A stretch of 5,983 bases of DNA from JBFJWU01 sp041623475 [NCBI: bacterium] (GTDB taxonomy: Bacteria; J088). The notes under the pieces are model-generated. The model was not told the DNA's origin and searched no databases. It saw only the letters and a list, made by a program, of their open reading frames with translations. The stretch is taken from positions 1 through 5,983 of the forward strand of contig JBFJWU010000216.1 in assembly GCA_041623475.1 (NCBI GenBank), written 5' to 3'. The position numbers and the translations under genes were made by a program. Each line of letters opens with the position of its first letter. Positions within the stretch are counted from its first letter, which is position 1. Shown here in pieces: positions 1 through 5,685 of this stretch.

Positions 1-1
1 C

Positions 2-220
2 GACGAGGGCATCACCTGGAATCCGGTGAGCAACGGCTGCGATTTCCCCAACGACGCGCCGTTGACCACCATTGACGCGGACCGGACCTGGCGCCCACTG
101 TCATACGATCTGTCCCCGTGGGCGGGCCAATGGGGTGTATTGATGTTTTCGTTCGATACGGATGACGGCTGTTGCGGCGGCGACGACGGCTGGTACCTGG
201 ACGATGTCCGTGTGAAATAA
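2..220 (+). CDS. C-terminal end of a secreted protein with a jelly-roll-like domain (5' truncated)
   Basis: An open frame enters from the left edge (first full codon at base 2) and runs 72 codons to TAA at 218-220; the true start lies outside the window. The visible part contains the pattern W-x-P-L-S-x-D-L-S-x-W-A-G-Q, then a hydrophobic strand, then an acidic glycine stretch and G-W-Y-L-D-D-V-R-V at the extreme C-terminus. That ending is typical of the carbohydrate-binding or MAM-like beta-sandwich domains that close many secreted peptidases, for example M6 immune-inhibitor-A-like enzymes. This suggests an exported protein, but the catalytic part is not seen and the enzyme class cannot be assigned. 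An adjacent Cys-Cys pair lies just before the final Gly-Trp-Tyr. The terminator that follows closes this transcription unit. Coding status is well supported by the family-like ending; the function is inference. Confidence 0.7.
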   Translation, partial: DEGITWNPVSNGCDFPNDAPLTTIDADRTWRPLSYDLSPWAGQWGVLMFSFDTDDGCCGGDDGWYLDDVRVK

Positions 221-247
221 GCTAAGCTGTTTTTACCGGTTAACTGC

Positions 248-280
248 AAGCCGCCTGGTCGCAAGATCAGGCGGCTTTTT
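248..280 (+). terminator. Intrinsic terminator with GCAA tetraloop
   Basis: A 10-bp GC-rich perfect stem (left arm 248-257, right arm 268-277) extends inward by three further pairs (G-U, U-A, C-G) to a GCAA tetraloop at 261-264, a stable GNRA loop. The right arm ends in a run of five T at 276-280, giving the classic rho-independent arrangement on the plus strand. It lies 27 bases after the stop of the upstream secreted-protein gene and is clearly that gene's terminator. Read on the other strand the stem is not followed by T residues, so it works in one direction only. Confidence 0.87.
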
Positions 281-302
281 ACTTTGTTACTTTGGAAACG
301 CA

Positions 303-1268
303 ATGAACAGGAAATTCCGGGTTTTTGTCACAACGCTGGCGCTGGCCGTTTCTGGTTGTGCGTCGATTTTTCGGATGCCGCCGTTGCCCCCGGACATGCC
401 GGAACGGGCGTTGGTACGGGACCTCGCCCGGATCGCCGATGCGCGTGAGCAACTGGGCTGGTTTATTGACGAGCTCGAAGTAAATGAGGCGATGGAGGAT
501 GTCCTGAAGACGGTTTGTCGGGTCGAGGACAGCGGCCGTCGCCGGGCGATGGGCTGGCTGGGTGCCGAAATCCTGCGGCAAGGAGGACCAATTGAGCAGG
601 CCTTTGTTGACAACGGCAACAGCCTGGATTCGCTGGAGACGCTGCTTCTGTTAAGCCGGACACAGGGGCTTCTGAATGCTGCGGAGTTCAGGGTCCGCCG
701 CGGGGATTGCCCGTTCTGGCTGCCGCGCGAGCCGGATTTTCGTGAGGTCCAGGGTGAGTTCCGCAAATGGATTCTGTCCGTTGAAGGCGGCGGCCGGTTT
801 TATGGCGGGCTTGAAGCCGGCGAGCCGGGCTACGGTGGGGGCGGTGCCGGACGGGGGTTGATTGGCTATGGAATTCGCGACCGGCTGTCTGTCCTGGGGG
901 CCATCGAAGGCGGTGGCGTTGCCAGAATCTCAGGTCTGCTGAATGACAGCTCGGACGAATCCACGATTATCATCGTTGGCGCGATGCCAGTGGTTGTTCG
1001 TTATTACTATCTGGCCGAGTATCTGGAGGCCGAACTGGGGCCGATGGGATTCTATTATCAGTCAAGCAACGAGTTCCAATGGGGAATCCGCTCGGGCTTT
1101 TCAATTGGACTTACCCAGAAACGTATCAAGGGCGTCGCCCCCGGCCTGGCATTGTCAATCGTCTACGACATGGCGCCGCCAGGGAATGGTCGCGAATGGA
1201 TGCACCAGATCAGCGCCGGACTGAAAGCGGCGTTTTCTTTGGGTCTTTACCGTGACGCCGCAATGTAG
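303..1268 (+). CDS. Uncharacterised outer-membrane-type lipoprotein, 321 residues
   Basis: The protein begins with a basic n-region (MNRKFR), a hydrophobic stretch and a lipobox-like V-S-G-C with the lipidated cysteine at residue 19. Ala follows at +2, which in the E. coli Lol rule favours sorting to the outer membrane. Residues about 35-135 look mainly helical and contain Cys72; Cys136 follows, and the two could form a disulfide. From about residue 160 the protein is rich in glycine and aromatics, with alternating hydrophobic segments (around 220-236, 249-270, 279-290, 303-316) that suggest beta strands, possibly a small sheet or barrel-like domain. The ATG at 303 is chosen because it gives the signal peptide directly; a weak GGAAA precedes it by four bases. 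The start lies only 22 bases after the T-run of the preceding terminator, so no separate promoter fits between them. I do not recognise the family and assign no function. Confidence 0.87.
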   Translation: MNRKFRVFVTTLALAVSGCASIFRMPPLPPDMPERALVRDLARIADAREQLGWFIDELEVNEAMEDVLKTVCRVEDSGRRRAMGWLGAEILRQGGPIEQAFVDNGNSLDSLETLLLLSRTQGLLNAAEFRVRRGDCPFWLPREPDFREVQGEFRKWILSVEGGGRFYGGLEAGEPGYGGGGAGRGLIGYGIRDRLSVLGAIEGGGVARISGLLNDSSDESTIIIVGAMPVVVRYYYLAEYLEAELGPMGFYYQSSNEFQWGIRSGFSIGLTQKRIKGVAPGLALSIVYDMAPPGNGREWMHQISAGLKAAFSLGLYRDAAM

Positions 1269-1279
1269 GGCCAGTGCGC

Positions 1280-1891
1280 CTATTCCTCAGGCAGGGGCGC
1301 GATCCAGGAGGGTCCCTCGATCACGGTCTGTTCGGGAATATCTGCAATTGTCACCGGATACCAGTTTCGTTTGGTCGTCGGATTTTCGAACATGCAGTTA
1401 CCACCACTGGACCAGCTGACGGGGTCGAATACTTCAAAATCGTCGTTGGGATCAATACGAAACCATCTGGTTGGGGATGCATTGTTGTCAATACTGCGCC
1501 AGATATTGAATTCGACATCGTTGACCGGAACATATCCCTGGCCCTTGCACTCAGACTGACGGTAATAAACATCACCGGCCACAGGCCAGGATTTGCCCGA
1601 TTCAACCAACAGGAATCGCGTCAGGCCATGGCCCGGGACCCGAGCCACAATGCCGGCACTATCGACGGCGACCGCCTCGAATCGGGGGTTTTGGGTCCGG
1701 TCGTAGATCCAGAGGGATGTGGCACCATTCAGTCCCTGGCGCGCGACATCCTCGACGGCAGTAACCCTGGACTCCAGTTGCAGGACGCGTGCCTGCAGCT
1801 TTTCGTAGGTCACCAGATCAACCGTATCGATCGCAATTCCGTTATCGCAACCGGCGACCAGCAACAAAATCAATCCAGCAATTATTCGCAC
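1280..1891 (-). CDS. Uncharacterised lipoprotein with short coiled coil, about 203 residues
   Basis: I choose the GTG at 1889-1891. From there the protein opens with Met-Arg, a hydrophobic run and the lipobox L-V-A-G-C with the lipidated Cys at residue 15, a canonical short signal peptide. AGGGG lies ten bases upstream (1902-1906). A TTG at 1942 would add 17 residues containing Arg-Arg and Cys before the signal peptide and is less likely. The residues after Cys are Asp-Asn; Asp at +2 is the inner-membrane retention signal in E. coli, though this rule varies between groups. Residues about 25-51 form a short coiled coil with hydrophobic positions 32, 36, 39, 43, 46 (Leu, Val, Leu, Val, Val; spacing 4-3-4-3). 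The rest is a soluble domain rich in Trp, Asn and Asp, with Cys115 and Cys166 as a possible disulfide. It converges on the preceding plus-strand lipoprotein with 11 bases between stops and no terminator visible. Family and function are unknown. Confidence 0.83.
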   Translation of the reverse strand: MRIIAGLILLLVAGCDNGIAIDTVDLVTYEKLQARVLQLESRVTAVEDVARQGLNGATSLWIYDRTQNPRFEAVAVDSAGIVARVPGHGLTRFLLVESGKSWPVAGDVYYRQSECKGQGYVPVNDVEFNIWRSIDNNASPTRWFRIDPNDDFEVFDPVSWSSGGNCMFENPTTKRNWYPVTIADIPEQTVIEGPSWIAPLPEE

Positions 1892-2020
1892 GTACGGCCA
1901 GCCCCTGCGTTCACTCCGGCGACACCAGCCTGATTGGGCCAAACCGGCTCCGAAGTGGAATTTGAATTCAGAACAGCCAATATTGTAAAGGTTTCCTGAT
2001 GTCTGCCGCCGTGATCGAGG

Positions 2021-2836
2021 TCACGTCTCCAGCCACTTGCGGACCCGCGCTGGTCCGATCGTCTCGCCATCGCGTTTCATTTCCTGGACGATCTGGTCAA
2101 CACGCCACCCCTGTCCATGTAGCTCGGCGACTTTTCGTCGGCGCCAGCGGGATCGGCGCATTTTGCACGCATCTCCGCACCAACGCTGATCGGACCGTGT
2201 GGCAACAAAGACCCGTCCGCACATCGAGCACTGACAAGGCGCGACCATACCGCCGTGTTCCCTGGCCAGGCAAAACCATGCCGCAGCCAGAAGGCCCCTG
2301 GGTTGCCATTGGACGGATTTGTTGTCCATCACCAGCCGTCCGAACAAACGGCTGGTAATGGTTTGATCGAGGTCGCCGTCGGCAATGGTTTCCGAACCAG
2401 CAGCGGCCCAGGCCCTTTGATGTTTTACGTCCATGTGGTCGATTGCACGGCGCAGCGCATCCAGTTCCTGTCGCCACAAAGCGACGGGTTCACAGGCAAC
2501 AACCCTGGCGACTGTCCCGTGCGTGGGAGGAACGACATTTCGGACCAGTGGAACATTCAGGAAACCAAAATACTCCACTGCGCGCGCGATCGAAGGTGGA
2601 TCTGGTGGTATTGCGGCCAGATCCCTGTGAAGCCCGGGAATCGCGAGACTGTCATAGGCGACAAATCCGGGCAGGTTATGGCCCGATCCCGGATTCGCCA
2701 GTACCCTGCGGACATTCAACTGGTCCTCGTGGTCCGGAAGCCCAATTACGGTCAGCGGATTGCTGGCCCCGTCCCAGGCCTCCATAATTCGGGGCAATTC
2801 AGCCGGCCGATACCATGTCCCGTCCAGCGTGATCAT
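2021..2836 (-). CDS. Uncharacterised zinc-ribbon protein with basic C-terminal helix-turn-helix-like tail
   Basis: The ATG at 2834-2836 gives 271 residues; CAAAGG lies three bases upstream, a weak and rather close ribosome site. No signal peptide or membrane segment is visible, so it is probably cytoplasmic. Residues 1-115 have no motif I recognise. Residues 115-195 are mostly helical. Then comes a zinc-ribbon signature C-x2-C-x13-C-x3-C (Cys203, Cys206, Cys220, Cys224), with Arg-Trp before the third Cys, loosely like CGNR-type zinc fingers. An arginine-rich stretch (227-235) follows. Residues 236-271 then resemble a helix-turn-helix of the recombinase or regulator type (A-E-L-H-G-Q-G, then I-V-Q-E-M, ending V-R-K-W-L). 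This C-terminal half points to nucleic-acid binding. The gene stands alone downstream of two palindromic sites, which could be its own operators; that link is inference. No catalytic motif is seen. A regulator, or an accessory protein of a mobile or phage-derived function, are both possible. Confidence 0.84.
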   Translation of the reverse strand: MITLDGTWYRPAELPRIMEAWDGASNPLTVIGLPDHEDQLNVRRVLANPGSGHNLPGFVAYDSLAIPGLHRDLAAIPPDPPSIARAVEYFGFLNVPLVRNVVPPTHGTVARVVACEPVALWRQELDALRRAIDHMDVKHQRAWAAAGSETIADGDLDQTITSRLFGRLVMDNKSVQWQPRGLLAAAWFCLAREHGGMVAPCQCSMCGRVFVATRSDQRWCGDACKMRRSRWRRRKVAELHGQGWRVDQIVQEMKRDGETIGPARVRKWLET

Positions 2837-2874
2837 AAGCCTTTGCCATCATTTAGAATTTCTATTGCCAGCAT

Positions 2875-2905
2875 TTTATACTATGTCCGTTTTCAATTTC
2901 TTCAA
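2875..2905 (-). promoter_or_regulatory. Candidate sigma-70-type promoter of the zinc-ribbon gene
   Basis: Read on the minus strand, TTGAAG (2900-2905) is followed after 16 bases by TAGTAT (2878-2883), or after 19 bases by TATAAA (2875-2880), so a -10 element of reasonable quality sits at a usable distance. Transcription would start around 2866-2872, leaving a leader of roughly 30-35 bases before the ATG at 2836. The inner palindrome begins 13 bases upstream of the -35 hexamer, a position where activators often bind. The call rests on consensus matching by eye. Confidence 0.4.
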
Positions 2906-2918
2906 GACAACAAACATC

Positions 2919-2948
2919 GTTACGTTAAAAGTATCACGAAAACGTAAC
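2919..2948. promoter_or_regulatory. Palindromic site 1 (GTTACGTT-N14-AACGTAAC), probable operator
   Basis: A perfect 8-bp inverted repeat (2919-2926 with 2941-2948) flanks a 14-base AT-rich centre. Half-site centres are 22 bp apart, about two helical turns, which fits a protein dimer bound to one face of the DNA. The same half-sites with the same overall length of 30 bp recur at 3039-3068; aligned, the two sites agree at 25 of 30 positions and the differences all lie in the centre. A GC-poor stem without a following T-run argues against a terminator. The site is centred roughly 65 bases upstream of the predicted start of the zinc-ribbon transcript. The binding protein is unknown. Confidence 0.72.
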
Positions 2949-3036
2949 ATGATCAAGCAGTACTTTAAAGGGTTGCCCTGAAAGGGAAATTCCGAGATTG
3001 CCGGGAGTCTGTCGGACTGTCAGAGTGGCGTCCAAC

Positions 3037-3070
3037 TCGTTACGTTTAAAGCATTATAAAAACGTAACGA
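3037..3070. promoter_or_regulatory. Palindromic site 2, longer arms, same half-sites as site 1
   Basis: The inverted repeat here is perfect over 11 bp (3037-3047 with 3060-3070) around a 12-base centre; its 30-bp core (3039-3068) matches site 1 in half-sites and spacing. The cores start exactly 120 bp apart. Read on the minus strand, the centre contains a perfect TATAAT (3053-3058) but I see no matching -35 hexamer at 16-19 bases. If this is a second promoter, it would depend on an activator or be covered by a repressor. The stronger symmetry suggests this is the higher-affinity site. Sequence symmetry is seen directly; function as an operator is inferred. Confidence 0.72.
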
Positions 3071-3227
3071 CGCGACGTTTCGGCATCACCGTATCCGGCC
3101 TCTGGTGCCGCAATGTCCCGTGTTGAAAGTGAATAGCGGCCAAAGGTCCCTGCCAAGCCTCAACATGGTGCTTGATAAACTGGACTCGTTCGCCAGCAGG
3201 TGCAATGTCGGGCGCCGGTCGTGGCCG

Positions 3228-3593
3228 TCAGTTGGCCAGAATGCCCTGGACTTTGCGAGTGAAGGACTCGGGATCGTCGCCCTTGCAAATAAACCCGTCG
3301 GCCTCGGCGGCCTGGGACAATTTTGCCAGTTCTTCTTCGGGCTTGGCCGAGTAGAGGACAATCTTGGTCCGGGCTGCACTTTGCAGCTGTTTGAGCTTGC
3401 GGGTTGTTTCGGCCCCGTTTTCGGCACCCATCTCCACATCCATCAGGACCAGATCGGGATGGAAAATATCGAGAAGGTGGGTGATCCAGACCGTTTCAGC
3501 CGTCAGGACGCTGTATCCTGCAGACTCCAGCGCATCCTTGGTCCAACCGAGGATAAAACTGCTGTCATCAACCACCATAATCCGCTGTTTCAT
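3228..3593 (-). CDS. Stand-alone CheY-like response-regulator receiver, 121 residues
   Basis: This is a complete single receiver domain with no output domain. All signature residues are present: the acidic pair Asp9-Asp10 after the first strand (R-I-M-V-V-D-D), phospho-acceptor Asp52 in D-L-V-L-M-D, the switch Ser82 after K-I-V-L-Y, and the conserved Lys104 in F-I-C-K-G. It should therefore accept phosphate from a histidine kinase, which is not encoded nearby, and act through protein contacts, since no DNA-binding part exists. I choose the ATG at 3591-3593, which places the first strand at residues 3-8 as usual for the family and has GGAGGG eleven bases upstream. A TTG at 3623 would add ten residues without benefit. 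It follows the permease gene on the same strand after 39 bases, so the two are probably cotranscribed. The partner kinase and target are unknown. Confidence 0.93.
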   Translation of the reverse strand: MKQRIMVVDDSSFILGWTKDALESAGYSVLTAETVWITHLLDIFHPDLVLMDVEMGAENGAETTRKLKQLQSAARTKIVLYSAKPEEELAKLSQAAEADGFICKGDDPESFTRKVQGILAN

Positions 3594-3603
3594 AGGCTTA
3601 TGG

Positions 3604-3614
3604 GCCCTCCGGGC
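3604..3614 (-). promoter_or_regulatory. Ribosome binding site of the receiver gene, inside a small hairpin
   Basis: On the minus strand GGAGGG (3605-3610) is the only strong Shine-Dalgarno sequence before the ATG at 3593; the eleven-base distance is somewhat long. Its three-G end pairs with the preceding GCCC in a 4-bp stem (GCCC-gga-GGGC) that could partly hide the site. It supports the ATG at 3593 over the upstream TTG. The hairpin is short and its effect is uncertain. Confidence 0.4.
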
Positions 3615-3632
3615 AGTCCCCAAAATTCCATT

Positions 3633-4523
3633 CTACAGGATCGTGCCGGACCCGCTGTTGCGCCGGGAAATGGCAACAATCGAAACGACAATCAACGCCG
3701 AACCAATCACCATTGACAGCGAAATCACGTCGCCAAAAATCAACGCACCCATTCCCCCTGCAAACAGAATCCTGGACAGAGATGCCACGCTTCCATCCAC
3801 CGCAGTTGCGTACCGGTAGCCAAACGTAATCAGTAACTGGCCGCCGACGCCACAGACCGCCGCTCCAAACCATAACCCCCAGTCTGCGCCGACAAAAGTC
3901 GCCAGTTCCGGTACCCACGGCAAAAGCAACGCGCAACCCAGCAGCATGACCCAGAATACAATGACATCCGCTTCATCCCAGGCGCGTGCTTCCCGCAGCG
4001 CCAGCACTGCAAAGGCCGAGACGATCCCACACGCGAGGCCGACCAGGTCACCGGTGGCAAACTCAGATCCAAACGGCATTACTACCAGCAGGGTCCCCAC
4101 AAAACCGATAACCAGGGCGACGACCTGGTGGACACCGGTTTGTTCCCGAACCAGTACCGGACCCAGCAGCCCGACAAAAAGCGGATACGTCATGTTCAGG
4201 ATGTTGGCCTTGGTGACCGTTGTCATCTCGATCGCCTTGTAGAACAACAAAACCGCCGCGACGTTCAACGCGGCCCGAGCCAGGACCGTTTGCCATCGAC
4301 GGGGCCGGAACCGCCGACGACCGATGCCCAGCCAAAGTCCCAGTACCAAAGCTCCGATCGAAAACCGGCCAAATGCTGTTACACCCGGGCTGATTCCATT
4401 CTGCGCGAGCATCTTGACCAGGACTGTTGCCACCGCAAACAGCACTGCCGATCCGACGATCGCAACGACGCCCGCGTAGCTGGTGGGCCGGCGACGATCA
4501 GCCATTGATGTTTCAGCGGTCAT
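3633..4523 (-). CDS. EamA/DMT-family permease (ten-helix drug/metabolite-type transporter)
   Basis: At 296 residues this has the normal size of the drug/metabolite transporter superfamily. It contains about ten hydrophobic segments forming two EamA repeats, roughly residues 18-150 and 160-285. The first repeat carries the typical stretch F-Y-K-A-I-E then T-K-A-N-I-L-N-M-T-Y-P-L-F-V before the fourth helix, with V-R-E-Q after it. In the second repeat the equivalent region reads S-V-A-S-L-S-R-I-L-F and ends in F-G-D, with Asp265 where Glu is common and no proline, a modest departure from the family pattern. It acts in the inner membrane; exporters of amino acids, metabolites or drugs are all known in this family, so the substrate cannot be predicted. 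The start could be ATG 4523 or ATG 4505 (residue 7); neither has a clear ribosome site. It is followed by the receiver gene and is divergent from the hydrolase. Confidence 0.93.
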   Translation of the reverse strand: MTAETSMADRRRPTSYAGVVAIVGSAVLFAVATVLVKMLAQNGISPGVTAFGRFSIGALVLGLWLGIGRRRFRPRRWQTVLARAALNVAAVLLFYKAIEMTTVTKANILNMTYPLFVGLLGPVLVREQTGVHQVVALVIGFVGTLLVVMPFGSEFATGDLVGLACGIVSAFAVLALREARAWDEADVIVFWVMLLGCALLLPWVPELATFVGADWGLWFGAAVCGVGGQLLITFGYRYATAVDGSVASLSRILFAGGMGALIFGDVISLSMVIGSALIVVSIVAISRRNSGSGTIL

Positions 4524-4533
4524 TTGCGATCAT
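4505..4533 (+). promoter_or_regulatory. Weak candidate promoter for the alpha/beta hydrolase gene
   Basis: TTGATG (4505-4510), 17 bases, then GATCAT (4528-4533): each hexamer matches the sigma-70 consensus at four of six positions with ideal spacing. Transcription would begin near 4540, about 25 bases before the ATG at 4565, and would exclude the in-frame ATG at 4532. The element would overlap the start codon of the divergent permease. Such a match is easily found by chance, so this is tentative. Confidence 0.22.
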
Positions 4534-4564
4534 GTTGGTAAGCAACGCCAGCAAATGGATCCAC

Positions 4565-5677
4565 ATGAGCGAACCGATACGCATTGACCGCTGGGTCGAC
4601 GACAATATTTTGCGGGTCGACCGGGAACCCGGGAAATCCGCCAAACCGGCCGATGAGTTCCAGCAGCAGTTGGTACGTGATGGTGTTCACTTCATGGTCT
4701 CCCTGTTGGGTGAGGCCCGTGGAATTGCTGCCGCGGGGCCGGGATGGCTCGGCGAAGTGCTGCGCAACGGTTTCTATCCGGATCATATGACCTTCCGGAA
4801 GTTGCCCTACCTGCCCGAACGCGCGGATCTGAAAATGCTAAAAGCCAAAAACCCGGACTGGACATTCCGGGAGGACTTTGATCCCCGACGGTGGGTTTTC
4901 GTTTTCCTGCACGGTTACATTGATAATACAGGTGCCGACCGGATTGCCTTTAAGCTGGCCAGCCTGGGTTACCAGGTTTACCTGGTTCGTTACCCGTTCC
5001 TGCGCAATGTCCGCCGGACAGCAGGGGAATTAAGCGAAATATTGCAGCAGATCAGCCGGCGCGAGCGCGGCAAGCGCCTGGTACCGATCGGGCACAGCCT
5101 GGGGGGGTTCGTCTGGGACCATCTGCTGCTGCACCGACCCGACATCGCCGAGCAATACAATATGCCGTTGTATATCCCACTTGGCAGTCCGCATTTCGGG
5201 ACACTGGCCGCGTTCCTCGGCGTCGGTCAGAGTGCCAAGCAGATGCAGCCCACAAGTGACGTGGTCCTGGAACATCTGAATCGAAAATTCCCGAAGGACC
5301 TTGAAATATATCCTTTTGTCAGTCGATTCGACCTGCTCGTTCTGCCAATCGAGACCGCATTACTGAAACGTGGCGTCAACTACCTGCTTTCAGAAACCGG
5401 CCACATCGGGCAGGTTGTCAAGAACGAAGTCGTCCAGTCCATCGAGGAAATAATCGCGACACCACCGGAGCTCCTGAAGCAGCGGGCGGAGCGACGAAAG
5501 TTTTACCTGTCCAGCCTGGCAAATCTGTTGCGGCGGTTGCCTGCAAAGACCCGCAAACGCCTGGGAGTCGACGGCGTTTTGAATTACGTTGGTGCCAACG
5601 ATACAACGACCGAATTCGATGTCCGAATCGTGCATCATGAACTTCGCCTGGGGCTGATCCCGCCGCTTCGACGTTAA
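4565..5677 (+). CDS. Alpha/beta hydrolase (lipase/esterase-like) with C-terminal basic extension
   Basis: Counting from the ATG at 4565 the protein has 370 residues. The fold's key elements appear in order: a strand ending in H-G (116-117, oxyanion region) in V-F-V-F-L-H-G-Y; the nucleophile elbow G-H-S-L-G-G with Ser178; P-L-G-S-P-H-F-G-T at 205-213, typical of PGAP1-like and triacylglycerol-lipase-like esterases; Asp256 in S-R-F-D-L-L-V; and His280 in T-G-H-I-G. The catalytic triad is thus complete and ester hydrolysis on lipid-like substrates is likely. No signal peptide is seen, so it is probably cytoplasmic or membrane-associated. An N-terminal region of about 100 residues and a C-terminal one from about 300 (rich in Arg and Lys, with L-A-N-L-L-R-R-L) flank the core and may bind membrane or partner. 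In-frame ATGs at 4532 and 4427 would extend it; the latter reads deep into the divergent permease gene and lacks a plausible N-terminus. No clear ribosome site precedes any candidate. Confidence 0.93.
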   Translation: MSEPIRIDRWVDDNILRVDREPGKSAKPADEFQQQLVRDGVHFMVSLLGEARGIAAAGPGWLGEVLRNGFYPDHMTFRKLPYLPERADLKMLKAKNPDWTFREDFDPRRWVFVFLHGYIDNTGADRIAFKLASLGYQVYLVRYPFLRNVRRTAGELSEILQQISRRERGKRLVPIGHSLGGFVWDHLLLHRPDIAEQYNMPLYIPLGSPHFGTLAAFLGVGQSAKQMQPTSDVVLEHLNRKFPKDLEIYPFVSRFDLLVLPIETALLKRGVNYLLSETGHIGQVVKNEVVQSIEEIIATPPELLKQRAERRKFYLSSLANLLRRLPAKTRKRLGVDGVLNYVGANDTTTEFDVRIVHHELRLGLIPPLRR

Positions 5678-5685
5678 GCGTCTGG

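Larger units (their letters stand above)
2837..3227. other. 391-base intergenic region, AT-rich nearest the zinc-ribbon gene
   Basis: No convincing gene lies here. The stretch separates the end of the receiver gene (3228) from the start of the zinc-ribbon gene (2836), both on the minus strand. Bases about 2837-3070 are visibly more AT-rich than the flanking genes and carry a promoter candidate and two matching palindromes, annotated separately. The 90 bases between the palindromes contain only small imperfect hairpins, such as CCCT-gaa-AGGG at 2976-2986. Bases 3071-3227 return to ordinary composition and show no clear terminator for the receiver gene. The length and composition suggest a complex regulatory region, or a remnant of a lost gene in the GC-richer part. 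Confidence 0.6.

Noticed and set aside
1269-1279. Terminator between the convergent lipoprotein genes
   Set aside because: Only 11 bases separate the stops and no stem or T-run is visible around them.
1274-1933. Plus-strand open frame of 219 codons antisense to the second lipoprotein
   Set aside because: It has no recognisable motif or leader, while the minus-strand frame gives a clean lipoprotein signal peptide, coiled coil and ribosome site.
2010-2025. CGTGA-N6-TCACG inverted repeat over the stop codon of the zinc-ribbon gene
   Set aside because: The stem is only 5 bp and no T-run follows on the minus strand, so it does not qualify as a terminator.
2255-2947. Plus-strand open frame of 230 codons antisense to the zinc-ribbon gene
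   Set aside because: No domain features; the opposite frame has an ordered four-cysteine motif and a promoter-bearing upstream region. The plus frame also runs on through the AT-rich regulatory region.
2883-2981. Possible 32-residue basic peptide on the plus strand running through palindrome 1
   Set aside because: There is no ribosome site, and the frame overlaps the promoter and palindrome; nothing indicates it is translated.
2919-3068. CRISPR-like repeat pair
   Set aside because: Only two copies, separated by 90 bases, and each is a diverged palindrome; the spacing is wrong and no cas gene is near.
2919-3068. Terminal inverted repeats of a mobile element or Xer/integrase core sites
   Set aside because: The two sites are each palindromic and enclose only 90 bases with no gene; the central spacers of 12-14 bases are longer than typical tyrosine-recombinase cores, and no target duplication or recombinase is seen.
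3105-3716. Plus-strand open frame of 203 codons antisense to the receiver gene
   Set aside because: It is a shadow of the receiver gene, whose minus-strand product carries all the conserved phosphorylation residues.
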